Of a stretch of DNA of 64,000 nucleotides, positions 1 through 9,374 are shown one piece after another (positions within the stretch are counted from its first letter, which is position 1; each line of letters starts with the position of its first letter). Position numbers and translations under genes: made by a program. This DNA is from Nitrospira sp. (GTDB lineage: Bacteria > Nitrospirota > Nitrospiria > Nitrospirales > Nitrospiraceae). The notes under the pieces were generated by a model. It searched no databases. It was given only the letters and a program-made list of their open reading frames with translations, and was not told the origin of the DNA. The stretch lies in assembly GCA_030653545.1 (NCBI GenBank), contig JAURZE010000013.1:62001-126000 (forward strand), read 5' to 3'.

Positions 1-37
1 CCCTGCATACCTACAGACACGTGAACGAGGCGGCCGA

Positions 38-829
38 TTAATAGAGATACTTTCTCCGAATTTTCTGGAGCGCCGCCGTAATCCGCCGAACGATTTTGGG
101 AGGCGCAGGCTCCAGCACCGATTGAAACCGCCCGTTCTTACTCCCCTGTTCGACAATCGGAGGCTCGAGCCAATAAAGATCGATGCCGCATTCCCGGTCA
201 ATCTGCTCAAACAAATTATCGATCGGCAAGGGGATTCCATGGGCTTCGATCCACTCGATGCGCTGGCGAGCTTCGTGGCTCCCGAGCACATAGGCCTCTC
301 CCAATCGCCCGCGAGTGGACTTGTACAAATGCCGGCCCGGGACCTTCAGGCGCCGAGGCGTATAGAGATTCCCTCCGCTGCCGATGAACAGCACATGCGG
401 AGAAGCGATGGACGAAGATTCTTGGAGCGCCGCCTGGAGCCGAGGAACAAATTGCGTAGCGAGGAGCGCATCATCCTCCAGGATCAGCGCACGCTGCCAT
501 TGGCGTTCGACAACGAGGCGCAACGCCTGGAGATGCTTGAGCGCACAGGACCGCTGCCCGGGACTGAGCAGTTCGTCCTTAAAGTATCGCGCGGTAATCG
601 CGGCGTCCAAATCGGCAACATCATAGGAATGGATGAACTCGTAGGCCAACCCGAGCGGCTGCAGTTGCCGTTCGATGCTCGTCCGGCGATCGACGAAATC
701 CCTCGGATTGATGACGAGAATGCCGTCAATCGGCAACGATGCTGGCTCATCACGATCTAGAGAATCCATCAAGGTTCCGGAGACCATCCTCCATCCTGCC
801 CACGTCAACTCGAATGACCCGCGAGACAC
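38..829 (-). CDS. Glycosyltransferase family 25 (LPS biosynthesis type)
   Basis: This 263-residue protein resembles family 25 glycosyltransferases, which add sugars to LPS or other glycans using nucleotide sugars in the cytoplasm. The fold begins near residue 36 with a hydrophobic strand and NPRDFVDRR. The family's ILEDDA acidic motif is at 116-121, followed by PIDNLFE at about 202-208 and EPPIVEQGS at 222-230. The first 20 residues look non-native. The GTG at 829 has a GGAG five bases upstream, but ATGs at 787 and 769 are also plausible starts. It is the last complete gene of the left polysaccharide cluster and lies about 60 bases after the DegT gene. Donor and acceptor sugars cannot be read from the sequence. 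Confidence 0.8.
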   Translation of the reverse strand: MSRGSFELTWAGWRMVSGTLMDSLDRDEPASLPIDGILVINPRDFVDRRTSIERQLQPLGLAYEFIHSYDVADLDAAITARYFKDELLSPGQRSCALKHLQALRLVVERQWQRALILEDDALLATQFVPRLQAALQESSSIASPHVLFIGSGGNLYTPRRLKVPGRHLYKSTRGRLGEAYVLGSHEARQRIEWIEAHGIPLPIDNLFEQIDRECGIDLYWLEPPIVEQGSKNGRFQSVLEPAPPKIVRRITAALQKIRRKYLY

Positions 830-888
830 TCCCTCTCCAGGCCGGCATCACCGAACGTCTCGCTACTCTGCCCCAAGGACGCGCAGAC

Positions 889-2019
889 CTACTTACGCTC
901 CCGTGCCAGCCGGATCTGCTCAGTGAGGCAAACCGCCACCTGCTCGACCTGTTCCACGGTGATCGCGGAATGAAACGGCAAAGCGATGGTTCGATCGCTC
1001 GTATGTTCGGTGATGGGAAAATCACCGGCCTTAAACCCGAACGTATTCCGATAGTGCTGCTGTAAGTGGATCGGGGCAAAATAGTTATTGCATCCGATTC
1101 CCTGGTCCTTCAGCCCGCGTAGGATGGAATCTCGATCCTCCCGTGAAAACCGATCGGCCAACCGGACCACGTAGACAAACCAACTCATCCGGCCTTGTGC
1201 CGGCCCTTGCGGCATGATGAGCCCCTCTAACTTTTCCAACCTGTTGCCGTACAGTTCGGCGACTGCCGCTCGTTTGGACAAGAGTTCCTCCAACCGGGAC
1301 AGCTGGGCAATGCCGAGCGCGCACTGAATATCGCTGAGCCGATAATTGAATCCCAATCTGGCATGTTCCAGCCAGGCCTGCCCTTCGTCTCGGCCCTGGT
1401 TGCGCATGCTCTTGCAGAGGGCTGCGAGGTCATCGCGATTGGTCAAAATCATCCCGCCCTCGCCGGTGGTCATCTGCTTGTTCGGATAGAAGGCAAAGCA
1501 ACCCGCCTCGCCGAATGTTCCTGCCCTTCTGCCGAACGCCTCAGCCCCGATCGCCTCACAAGAATCTTCGATCACCAGCAGGCCTTTGCGTTTCGCAATG
1601 GCTTCAATACGATCCCATTCCGCACAACGGCCGAAGACATCGACGCCCAGAATGGCCTTGGTCCGCGGCGTGATCGCCGCCTCAATCTTCGCAGGGTCAA
1701 TGTTGTAGCTCTCCGGGTCGATATCGACAAACACCGGCCGAGCCCCTTCCATCAGGATGCAGTTGGCCGAGGCGATAAAACTAAACGGCGTGGTGATCAC
1801 CTCATCACCCTGGCCGATGCCGAGCGCGCGGATGATCAAGTGCAAGGCGCTCGTTCCGCTGTTCACGGCAATCGCGTGCTTCACGCCGACATACTGCGCC
1901 ATCGCGCGCTCGAATTCCGGCAGCTTCGGCCCTAAACTCAGAAACGTCGATTCCATGACATCCAGCACGGCTTTCCGTTCAACCCACGTCAGATCGGGCT
2001 GAGAGAGCGGGATTTTCAT
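889..2019 (-). CDS. DegT/DnrJ/EryC1 sugar aminotransferase (PglE/PseC-like)
   Basis: This is a PLP-dependent aminotransferase of the DegT family, probably converting a UDP-4-keto-6-deoxy-N-acetylhexosamine to the 4-amino sugar. With the ATG at 2019 it has 376 residues, normal for the family. An open frame continues upstream, but it runs into the acetyltransferase gene and has no family character. Visible motifs are NSGTSALH at 53-60, the cofactor aspartate in EDSCEAIG (151-158) and the Schiff-base lysine K181 in FYPNKQMTTGEGGM. It is followed upstream by a PglD-like acetyltransferase and a PglC-like transferase, the gene set used for bacillosamine-type initiating sugars. No dedicated PglF dehydratase is in the window. 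The family is sure, the exact substrate inferred. Confidence 0.9.
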   Translation of the reverse strand: MKIPLSQPDLTWVERKAVLDVMESTFLSLGPKLPEFERAMAQYVGVKHAIAVNSGTSALHLIIRALGIGQGDEVITTPFSFIASANCILMEGARPVFVDIDPESYNIDPAKIEAAITPRTKAILGVDVFGRCAEWDRIEAIAKRKGLLVIEDSCEAIGAEAFGRRAGTFGEAGCFAFYPNKQMTTGEGGMILTNRDDLAALCKSMRNQGRDEGQAWLEHARLGFNYRLSDIQCALGIAQLSRLEELLSKRAAVAELYGNRLEKLEGLIMPQGPAQGRMSWFVYVVRLADRFSREDRDSILRGLKDQGIGCNNYFAPIHLQQHYRNTFGFKAGDFPITEHTSDRTIALPFHSAITVEQVEQVAVCLTEQIRLARERK

Positions 2020-2023
2020 TCCA

Positions 2024-2683
2024 TCAGAACCCAAGGGCCACCTCATTCTGTTTGATGATTCTGGCAGGATTGCCGACGGCCACGATCTTGTCAGGCAAAT
2101 TCTCCCGCACCACCGCTCCTGCCCCAACGACACAATGTTTCCCCACGGAGATATTGGGCAGCACCACCGCGCCAATGCCCAGATGGGACGCCTCTCCAAT
2201 AGACACACGACCGGCCAGGTGGACGCCCGGGGACAGATGCACATGGGCCGCGATCCGACAATCGTGATCGATAGTGGCTCCGGTATTCACAATCACGTTC
2301 TCGGCGATTTCAGCATCCACATTGACGACAACACCGGCCACCACCAAGGTTCCCGCTCCAATCTTGACTCGGCTGCCAATGACGGCTGAGGGATGAATCG
2401 CCGAAATATGCCTAAACCCCATCCGCTCGACCTCTTCATACACAAGCTTCCGACGATAATTATCGCCTAAGGCCACGATAACACCCTCGATGCCCGCTCC
2501 GCTCATTCCGGCCAGGTCATCTTTGTTTCCGAGTACAGAGTAGCCGCCTCGGACCGCTCCTTTCAGTTCCACGCTATCATCGACAAGTCCCACGATCTGA
2601 TAGATCCCCATCTGCTCCAGGACATCCAGCACAACTTTCGCGTGTCCGCCTGCCCCGAATACGATGACCCGTTTCTTATTCAC
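2024..2683 (-). CDS. NeuD/PglD-family sugar O/N-acetyltransferase
   Basis: This 219-residue protein has a PglD-type N-terminal Rossmann-like domain (VIVFGAGGHAKVVLDVL, residues 6-22). A C-terminal left-handed beta-helix of hexapeptide repeats spans about residues 95-210. The His in TIDHDC (H140) matches the catalytic histidine of PglD/NeuD enzymes, which transfer acetyl from acetyl-CoA to an amino or hydroxyl group of a nucleotide sugar. Its start overlaps the stop of the upstream sugar transferase by four bases and its stop lies four bases before the DegT start, so the three are translationally coupled. The pairing suggests N-acetylation of the UDP-amino sugar made by the DegT enzyme, as in the PglE-PglD step. 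Confidence 0.88.
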   Translation of the reverse strand: MNKKRVIVFGAGGHAKVVLDVLEQMGIYQIVGLVDDSVELKGAVRGGYSVLGNKDDLAGMSGAGIEGVIVALGDNYRRKLVYEEVERMGFRHISAIHPSAVIGSRVKIGAGTLVVAGVVVNVDAEIAENVIVNTGATIDHDCRIAAHVHLSPGVHLAGRVSIGEASHLGIGAVVLPNISVGKHCVVGAGAVVRENLPDKIVAVGNPARIIKQNEVALGF

Positions 2684-3306
2684 GGCTGCCTCGGAGAACC
2701 GAAATCATCATTGACGCCCCCGGCGCCGTACAACCCCTCGCGACGGAGAAACACCCCGATAGTACGCCACAAGATCCGGAGATCAAGCCAGAGCGAGAAG
2801 TGATCTACATACCAGACATCCAGCTCGATGCGTTGAGGCCACGGCAGAGCGTTCCGGCCGTTCACTTGGGCCCAACCGGTTATCCCTGGTTTCATCTCCA
2901 ACCGCCGCCGCTGAAACGGGGTGTACTGCGCGACCTGATAGTCCAACGTCGGCCTCGGCCCGACGAGACTCATGTCGCCTTTCAGCACATTCAACACTTG
3001 CGGCAACTCGTCCAGGCTCCAATTTCTCAGCCATCCGCCCACCCAGGTGATCCGATCATCCGACTTCCCGACAGTCGTACCAAGCCCGAGGCGAACCGCA
3101 TCGCGCACCATCGTGCGGAATTTATACAGCCGAAAGACTTTCCCGTCCTTCCCGACTCGATCCTGGATAAACAACGCCGGCCACCCGTTGCTGACGAGAA
3201 TGAGGAGTGACAGCCCGATGAAGAATGGAGAAAGCAGGAGGAGCAGCACAGTCGCCGCCGCACGATCGCATCCGTGCTTCAGAATCAGCTGCGCGTCCCG
3301 ACTCAC
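2680..3306 (-). CDS. Phosphoglycosyl transferase (PglC/WbaP C-terminal type)
   Basis: This monotopic initiating sugar-phosphate transferase moves a phospho-sugar from a UDP-sugar to undecaprenyl phosphate at the inner membrane. The 208 residues match the minimal PglC size, without the extra membrane domain of WbaP. A hydrophobic re-entrant segment is at about 18-38, followed by FRLYKFRTM (58-66). The catalytic Asp-Glu dyad is in SLDELPQVLNVLKGDMSL (D99, E100), then VGPRP and KPGITGWAQVNGRN (139-152). Placement directly upstream of the PglD- and PglE-like genes argues that the initiating sugar is a diacetamido sugar. It overlaps the neighbouring GT4 gene by four bases, so it is part of the same operon. 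Confidence 0.92.
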   Translation of the reverse strand: MSRDAQLILKHGCDRAAATVLLLLLSPFFIGLSLLILVSNGWPALFIQDRVGKDGKVFRLYKFRTMVRDAVRLGLGTTVGKSDDRITWVGGWLRNWSLDELPQVLNVLKGDMSLVGPRPTLDYQVAQYTPFQRRRLEMKPGITGWAQVNGRNALPWPQRIELDVWYVDHFSLWLDLRILWRTIGVFLRREGLYGAGGVNDDFGSPRQP

Positions 3307-4481
3307 AGGACCAATCCTTTTTGCGCCAGCAGACGCCGATAGTGCCCTTCGATCAACTCACACATCCGTGACTGACTAAACAGTTGCTCGACGCGGCGGC
3401 GGCCGGCGGCCCCGAATGTGCGCCGTTTGGATTCATCGCGCAGCAACTCCAGGGCACGAGCCGCGAACACCTGGGGGTCATCGGCTGGAGCCAGATAGCC
3501 GGTCACACCATCCTCCAAAACTTCGGCGATGGGCCCGATATCGCTTCCGACTGTGGCCTTCCCCATGGCCATCGCTTCGGCAAACACCACGCCGAATCCC
3601 TCGCGTCTCGTCGGCAACACAAACAGATCCATGGCCTCCATTAACTCAGGAATATCTGTTCGATGACCGGCAAAGACCAGGTCCGGTCCGAGTCCAATCG
3701 ACTTGGCCATCTGCTCAAGACCGTGGCGGAGCGGCCCCTCCCCGACGATCAGGAATTTCACATCCGCACGTTCAGCACGAATGATGGCGGCCATCCGAAG
3801 AAAACATTCCAGCCCCTTGTCGGGAACTAACCGCGCCACCGTCCCGACCACCAGAGCCTGTCTTCCCAAACCAAGCGTGTCACGGAGAGTACCAGGTCCG
3901 CCAAGAGAAGGCGAGAATCGCGTCAGGTCCACGCCCATCGGCACCGTCACGATTCGGCTCGCGTCCTGAACGATCCGCTGTCGCACCCCATCCATTCTCA
4001 CACTTTCGGTGTCCACCATTAAGAGATCCGTCCAGCCGGCCACCCATCGTTCGATCCAGATATATGCCCACTTGACCGGCCGCGGCAGATAGGCGTGAAA
4101 GGGAAATGCATGGGCCGTATGGATGATAACGGGGACACCCGCCAGCCGAGCGGCCAGCCGTCCAACAATGCCGGCCTTAGATGTCTGCGTATGAATGACA
4201 TCCGGCTTGAATTCGCGGATCACCTGGCGCAGTCGCCGAACCGCCAGAAGGTCTTGGAACGGCCGAATCGTTCGTGGGATCGACACTGAAAATACCTGGC
4301 ACCCTTCGATGTCCCGAATGCCCGAGGAGACCGGACCATCCGCCGCCGACTCCTGAGAGCATGCGACAGCCGCCTCGTAGCCACGTCTAGATAAGTACCG
4401 TAGGACCGGCGCAATGAACGTCTGTGCCGTCAGGAAGATCGTACACACGTGCAGAACACGAATCGGTCGATTCCCCCCCAT
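3303..4481 (-). CDS. Glycosyltransferase family 4
   Basis: A GT-B retaining glycosyltransferase of 392 residues when started at the ATG at 4481; the frame is open further upstream, but the family's N-terminal strand (PIRVLHVCTIF) begins right after this ATG. The N-terminal acceptor domain contains PDVIHTQTSKAGIVGRLA. The C-terminal donor domain has GTVARLVPDKGLE at about 213-225 and the E-x7-E motif in REGFGVVFAEAMAMGKATV (E294, E302). It lies between the initiating PglC-like transferase and a YdcF-like gene, so it probably adds the second sugar of the repeat unit. Sugar specificity is not evident. Confidence 0.9.
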   Translation of the reverse strand: MGGNRPIRVLHVCTIFLTAQTFIAPVLRYLSRRGYEAAVACSQESAADGPVSSGIRDIEGCQVFSVSIPRTIRPFQDLLAVRRLRQVIREFKPDVIHTQTSKAGIVGRLAARLAGVPVIIHTAHAFPFHAYLPRPVKWAYIWIERWVAGWTDLLMVDTESVRMDGVRQRIVQDASRIVTVPMGVDLTRFSPSLGGPGTLRDTLGLGRQALVVGTVARLVPDKGLECFLRMAAIIRAERADVKFLIVGEGPLRHGLEQMAKSIGLGPDLVFAGHRTDIPELMEAMDLFVLPTRREGFGVVFAEAMAMGKATVGSDIGPIAEVLEDGVTGYLAPADDPQVFAARALELLRDESKRRTFGAAGRRRVEQLFSQSRMCELIEGHYRRLLAQKGLVL

Positions 4482-4530
4482 CAGGATTCCGCCCCTCGTC
4501 GATCGCCGTTCGAATACCAATACGGGGCCA

Positions 4531-5166
4531 TCAAAACTCCGTGTAGACCCAAAAGAGCAGCCACTTAGCCGTCTCAAGGACCACCTGCCTGGCGGAATCT
4601 CGATCCTTCCACCACTGGTCGACCACAAATCCGTCGTACGGCGACCCGACCGCATGGATCTCAAGATACGGATGATCTTTGAGGATCGTGCGAAAGATCG
4701 CCTCGGCCCGACGCACATGAAACCGGCTCGTAATCAACAAGAGAGAATGGATGTCCGGGTGTTGAACTAGAAATTCGGCCATAGCCCGCGCCTCTTCAAT
4801 CGTGCTCACAACCCCGTTACCGAATAGCTCGATACAATCGACAGGCACTTCTTTTCGGAGAAGCACTGCACGACTCACCTCTTCTTGGCGGGGATAGGGC
4901 ACATCGAGTGCATCCAACTGCCGCAGAGACCGCTCCCGCTCCGGGCGGGAAAGCCAGACCCTTGGCACGAATCCTTGATGGTACAAGTCGGATGCATAGA
5001 ATGCGCGGCTGAAATCACCGGCCAGAACGATCCCGACATCCGCCTGTTTGGGCGGAGTCTCGACCACCAGGAGGGATGCGGCATAGACGAAGCAGAACGT
5101 CGCAAGCACAACGCCCGCTAGGCAAACTGCCGAAACAATGAGACTGAGCTTTCTTTGGGTCCGCAC
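4531..5166 (-). CDS. YdcF/DUF218-family membrane protein
   Basis: This 211-residue protein has a single N-terminal transmembrane segment (about residues 8-30) followed by a DUF218/YdcF domain with the typical strand ADVGIVLAGD at 42-51. Its C-terminal half includes LLITSRFHVRRAEAIFR, the usual Ser-Arg-His region of the family. Members such as SanA and ElyC act at the envelope, often around undecaprenyl-linked glycan metabolism, but the biochemical reaction is unsettled. The start is a GTG at 5166 without a clear ribosome site. It sits inside the polysaccharide cluster, 49 bases before the GT4 gene, and a role in polysaccharide assembly is inferred from that position only. Confidence 0.8.
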   Translation of the reverse strand: MRTQRKLSLIVSAVCLAGVVLATFCFVYAASLLVVETPPKQADVGIVLAGDFSRAFYASDLYHQGFVPRVWLSRPERERSLRQLDALDVPYPRQEEVSRAVLLRKEVPVDCIELFGNGVVSTIEEARAMAEFLVQHPDIHSLLLITSRFHVRRAEAIFRTILKDHPYLEIHAVGSPYDGFVVDQWWKDRDSARQVVLETAKWLLFWVYTEF

Positions 5167-5357
5167 AAATAGGTCGGCGTGATTACACGTTTCCTAACAC
5201 ACGCACCTGCATCCCTGGTTCACCCCCCGTTAGCGCAAACCTGAGGAATGAGATCGTACAGTTGGAGCAAGAGAAGCACCTACGACTGGAGGCCCAACAC
5301 TCAAGCCTCTAAATGGGATCGTGCAGACATACAAGCCGCGAATAGAAGGGCTCCCGA

Positions 5358-6329
5358 TTATAGCCGACCCACCGATCGATACCATTGCACCGTCAGATCT
5401 AGCCCCCTCTCATACCCATATGGGAATGGCACCCCAAGCTCAGTAAGGAGCCTCTCTCCACTGAAGATGGTTTCGCTGGAGAGAGCGCGAACACGAGACA
5501 ACGTCAACGGCACCGATACTCCAACGATGCGATTGAGGATCTCGCCGAGCGCTCCAAGACCATAGGCCACCCATAGCGGGAGCCGACGCCTGGGAGTCGG
5601 TACACCCAGGACATGGGCCATTGCTCTTACGAATTCAGACATCGGGACGGGATCCGCCGCAATATAGACCGCAGGCCCGCTGACTGGAATTTCTGAGAGC
5701 CTCAATAACGATTCCACTACATCTCCGACATAAATATAATTTGCCGCACCGTTCTTCCCGAAGAACACAAACCTTCCCCGACGTACGACTCGCAACCAAC
5801 CTAACAGACTGTCTCCTTCCCCCTCTTTCCGATCCCCAAAGACAATGGTAGGGCGGAGTATCACTCCCTCGATCTGCCCCGATCGTGCATACTCTTGAAC
5901 GATTCGCTCACCTTCAAGCTTGGTTTGTTCATAGAGCGACTCGGGTTGACAGGGGGTGCCTTCGGTCACAACCCCTGCTCCCCTTGCTCCGATGACTCCG
6001 ACACTGCTTAAATGAACAACGCGCCTCACACCCGTATGTGCGGCCTGCTCCATCAAGCCTCGCACAGCCTCGGCGTTGATGGCTCTCATCAAGGAGAAGT
6101 CACGAAGCTCAGCTGCCAGGTTATAAATGAGGCCGACGCCCTTAGTCGCGGCGGCCTGAACCCTCAGCTCTGTCAGACTGCCGACCACTACCTCGACCAG
6201 ACCTCGCCACTCTACCGGCAGCCGGCTCGGGTCACGCGTCACCACCCTGATCGATACGTGCCGCTCAAGGAGTTTCGGTATGAGATGACGCCCGATAAAA
6301 CCTGAGGCACCCGTTACTAAGACGACCAT
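5358..6329 (-). CDS. NAD-dependent epimerase/dehydratase (extended SDR)
   Basis: An extended short-chain dehydrogenase of 323 residues acting on nucleotide sugars or a related substrate. The Rossmann motif VTGASGFIGRHL is at 5-16. The catalytic Ser lies in HLSSVGVIG near 106-114 and the YxxxK pair is Y133/K137 in SLYEQTK. The C-terminal substrate domain is shorter and more hydrophobic than in GalE, resembling the UDP-glucose 4-epimerase-like and NDUFA9-like reductase group, so the reaction could be epimerisation or reduction. It is separated from YdcF by 191 bases of non-coding sequence and from the upstream GT4 by nine bases. Confidence 0.82.
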   Translation of the reverse strand: MVVLVTGASGFIGRHLIPKLLERHVSIRVVTRDPSRLPVEWRGLVEVVVGSLTELRVQAAATKGVGLIYNLAAELRDFSLMRAINAEAVRGLMEQAAHTGVRRVVHLSSVGVIGARGAGVVTEGTPCQPESLYEQTKLEGERIVQEYARSGQIEGVILRPTIVFGDRKEGEGDSLLGWLRVVRRGRFVFFGKNGAANYIYVGDVVESLLRLSEIPVSGPAVYIAADPVPMSEFVRAMAHVLGVPTPRRRLPLWVAYGLGALGEILNRIVGVSVPLTLSRVRALSSETIFSGERLLTELGVPFPYGYERGLDLTVQWYRSVGRL

Positions 6330-6338
6330 GGCCGAATC

Positions 6339-7529
6339 TCAGGCATGTTTTCCTGCATTGCGGCGAGTCCGAAGTTTTTCTTCAATGAGTCCGGACATGG
6401 TTTCCATAATTGTCGTCCATGCGTTCTTCCCCGCCACACAGCGGTAATGTGCTTGCCTTTCCGGAGCATTGCCTTCGACAGCCTCCCGCAATGCCAGGGC
6501 AAATGTTGGGGCATCCCCTGCCAGGCGCAAGACTCCGTCAAACTCTTGATTGTAATCCACTAACTCGGGGAGCGGAGTGGCCACAACGGGCTTGCCCAGT
6601 GCCAGATATTCGTTGAGCTTGGCCGGATAGGTAGTTTCCGTATAGGCGTCACGGACATAGGGGATGATACACACATCGAAATATTGAACGTATCGGGGTA
6701 CTTCCCCATGGGGCTTCTGTCCCAGGAATCGCACGTTGGGAAGGCCCCGAAGAACCTCGACATCCCGCACAATCGGCCCCACGAGTACAAATTGGAAATC
6801 GGGCAGCGATGCGGCTACGGCCCGAATCAGTTCCAGATCAACCCACTCGTGAAGCGCGCCGACATACCCGATGATAGGTCCGTTGATACCCTGAAGATCG
6901 TCAGGCTTTTCAGACCTTCGTGCGGCCTCAAATAGCTCAAGGCTGACGCCCGCCCGAAACAAATACGCAGACGAATTGTGCCGACTGGCCTGCACCCGCA
7001 ATCGCCCGCTATTGGCCAAAACCAAGTCGCATCCTTTCAACATGGCATCGTTCGCTTCGATGAAGGCCGGATGCGGACGGACAGCTTCGGCTGAAGACAT
7101 GATCTGATAAATCGTGAGGCTCTCTTTCGCGCGGCGCATCACATCGGCATTGAGAGGAGATGGAAAGTAGAACCAGAAGATGACATCCAGGTCAATCCGC
7201 TTCCCCAGCCATCCAGTTATTTTCCGGAATAAGATCCAGCGATTGATAGAACGGGCAACGCGGGAGTAGGGGAACGGAAGCACCAGCGGGGAGTAAATCG
7301 TGAGTTCAGGAGGTAATGCAGAGGACCGCTGCACGCCGGCAACTTTCCCCCTCACCCGCTCCCAGATTCGCCGCCAGTCCGACACTCGCATTGTGCGAGT
7401 CCCGGTCGGCTGCACATACAGCACTCGATTGCCGGCCTTGGCCAACCGAAGCATGATTTCCTGCGTAGGCTGCCAGGTAAAATCCCACTCACATCCGGCA
7501 AGACAAACAATTGAGCGTTTCTGCAACAC
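6339..7529 (-). CDS. Glycosyltransferase (GT4-like, GT-B fold)
   Basis: This 396-residue protein has the GT-B layout of exopolysaccharide glycosyltransferases. The N-terminal half begins RSIVCLAGCEWDFTWQPTQ, a pattern seen in GT4-like enzymes that start with a Trp-rich segment, and continues to DLVLANSGRLRVQASR. The donor half begins at IIGYVGALHEWVDLELI. The C-terminal sugar-binding region is NEYLALGKPVVATPLPE, where the usual E-x7-E is partly degenerate. It lies between the epimerase and a large uncharacterised protein, with three-base and nine-base spacers, so it is transcribed with both. Membership of a glycosyltransferase family is clear but the substrate is unknown. Confidence 0.82.
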   Translation of the reverse strand: MLQKRSIVCLAGCEWDFTWQPTQEIMLRLAKAGNRVLYVQPTGTRTMRVSDWRRIWERVRGKVAGVQRSSALPPELTIYSPLVLPFPYSRVARSINRWILFRKITGWLGKRIDLDVIFWFYFPSPLNADVMRRAKESLTIYQIMSSAEAVRPHPAFIEANDAMLKGCDLVLANSGRLRVQASRHNSSAYLFRAGVSLELFEAARRSEKPDDLQGINGPIIGYVGALHEWVDLELIRAVAASLPDFQFVLVGPIVRDVEVLRGLPNVRFLGQKPHGEVPRYVQYFDVCIIPYVRDAYTETTYPAKLNEYLALGKPVVATPLPELVDYNQEFDGVLRLAGDAPTFALALREAVEGNAPERQAHYRCVAGKNAWTTIMETMSGLIEEKLRTRRNAGKHA

Positions 7530-7532
7530 TGT

Positions 7533-9374
7533 TCAGATCTCTTGAAAGACTTGTAACCGTTCGTCCGTGACCGCTGCCAAATAGGCTTCAGCATACTCAC
7601 GCCCACGATGCTGCCGCGAAGTAAATTCCGCCTCTCCGAGCATCTGGATATCGGATAGTACGGGCAACAAATCCGACGGACGCTTGGCGATCCATTTGAA
7701 TTCCATCCAGCCTTCCATAGGATCAGAATTGAGAATGTCCCCAAGATCCATATAAACCGCTGGGATGCCGGCTCTTACCGTCTCGATCCCAATAGTGGAA
7801 GACGCATACAGTACGACATCTGCCCACTCTAGATCTTGCTCGACAGAGCCGGCCGATACTTCAAAAGGGAAAGTGACCGCGCTATCAAGCACTTCAAGCG
7901 CCTGCTCCAGACGCAAAGTCGGATGTGGCCGAATTCTTACGGTGATTCCGCCTAGACCTTCATTCAGCTTGGGCTCCAACGCCTCTTGCAAATACAGTAA
8001 CGTATTAATGTATTCCAATTGGCTTGTAGCCAGCGCAATCAGCAGCCGGCAAACACACTCCTTACGACGAGCCTTCAAAGGACGAGCACAAGCAGGCGAC
8101 GACTGGCGGAGGGCACACCCGAGCTTTAACAGCTGGGGAGGGTGCCCCCCTTGCTGCTCCAACCAGCTCATCGTTACCGCACCCATCGTAATGACCCTGT
8201 CCGGTAGCGGCATTTTCTCCCGCTCGTCATTGTTCAGCATGAAATTCAAATGGCTTCCCGTAATAGACGCATGATTGTAGCCAATCATTTGGGTGAGAGG
8301 AGACCCTCGACGCGCTCCCAGAAGAAGCATTTTTTCCCAGGCACGGTTTTCATACGGGTAGAAACATCTGACAGGCCGTAAGAGGCACGCCCACCTTTCT
8401 GCACTCTTGAACGCCAACAGACTTCTGAACACATCCCCGCTCGAATGGGCTTGCTGAATGGCCGACCGAAGCAATCCTGTGAGAGTGACCCCTTGCAGCA
8501 TGAGCCGCCCTTTTTCCCATTCGCGATCGCTTTGCCACCATTGCCCCAAGGCGTCCCACCCGCAACGCAGGATTTGTCCCACGCTAAGCAGCGCTTCACA
8601 GGCGATTGTCTTGAAACAGGCCTTCCTCCTGAACAGCTCAGTCAATCGGCGCGAGAGCCCTTGAATCTGCCCCACCACCACGACTGGAACATTCCACGCG
8701 CAGAGCTGCTCGGCGAGGCGACCAAAATAGCTGTCCCGAAATTCACCTTCCGGGGAAAAAGAATGCGGATGCACGAGCGTAACCATGACGACTAGATCGG
8801 CACGATGAAGCAGAGCGGAAGGATCGAGGCCGCGTACAGTCAGTCTGAACCACAGGGCACGCATCGTCAGCAGCACGATTGCAACCGGCCCTATTCCCAT
8901 GAAGCGTTTCTGCAAACCCTGAAACGACTTGACCTTATTAATGACGGGAATCTGCTGGGCCGCTCCCCAGCGGGACACCTCGCCGGCTACACAGACATTC
9001 TCTGTGACCACAATAAGGCCGGCAGTTGCAGTACTCGCCAACTCGGCAATCAGGAGAAACTCAAACGCATCGCGACAAAGACTCGTTGAAATCGGATTCT
9101 TCGTAGTAAACGGCATCGCCCACCACTTAGCCGATCCGCCTTGCGCATTGAGACCTCCAAGCGCTTCCACGTAAGCCGATCGAAAGGCGGCGGACCGCTC
9201 ACGAAACAGCTCCATCCTGGACAGTTCCTTCGCATAGCTGCCGTGCTTGAGTGCGGCTCGGATAGCACGAGACTGCTTGCTCTCATGCAGAATAAGAAAC
9301 TGTAGGGAGGGTCTCTCGGCCGGCAGGGACGCATTCAGCGAGGCGAGATCGGAACACAACAAGACAAATTTCAT
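7533..9374 (-). CDS. Uncharacterised surface-carbohydrate biosynthesis protein
   Basis: A 613-residue cytosolic protein that I do not recognise with certainty. The C-terminal part (about residues 430-560) contains ITVRIRPHPTLRLEQ followed by ADVVLYASSTIGIETVRAG, the pattern of a GT-B donor domain in which a His-Pro loop and a Ser-Ser-Thr loop bind a nucleotide. The N-terminal half has mixed alpha/beta character without a signal peptide. Such long proteins occur in O-antigen clusters and are annotated as surface carbohydrate biosynthesis proteins; a link to that group is tentative. It overlaps the upstream kdsD-like gene by four bases and precedes a GT4 gene by three. A glycosyltransferase role is the best guess. 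Confidence 0.6.
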   Translation of the reverse strand: MKFVLLCSDLASLNASLPAERPSLQFLILHESKQSRAIRAALKHGSYAKELSRMELFRERSAAFRSAYVEALGGLNAQGGSAKWWAMPFTTKNPISTSLCRDAFEFLLIAELASTATAGLIVVTENVCVAGEVSRWGAAQQIPVINKVKSFQGLQKRFMGIGPVAIVLLTMRALWFRLTVRGLDPSALLHRADLVVMVTLVHPHSFSPEGEFRDSYFGRLAEQLCAWNVPVVVVGQIQGLSRRLTELFRRKACFKTIACEALLSVGQILRCGWDALGQWWQSDREWEKGRLMLQGVTLTGLLRSAIQQAHSSGDVFRSLLAFKSAERWACLLRPVRCFYPYENRAWEKMLLLGARRGSPLTQMIGYNHASITGSHLNFMLNNDEREKMPLPDRVITMGAVTMSWLEQQGGHPPQLLKLGCALRQSSPACARPLKARRKECVCRLLIALATSQLEYINTLLYLQEALEPKLNEGLGGITVRIRPHPTLRLEQALEVLDSAVTFPFEVSAGSVEQDLEWADVVLYASSTIGIETVRAGIPAVYMDLGDILNSDPMEGWMEFKWIAKRPSDLLPVLSDIQMLGEAEFTSRQHRGREYAEAYLAAVTDERLQVFQEI

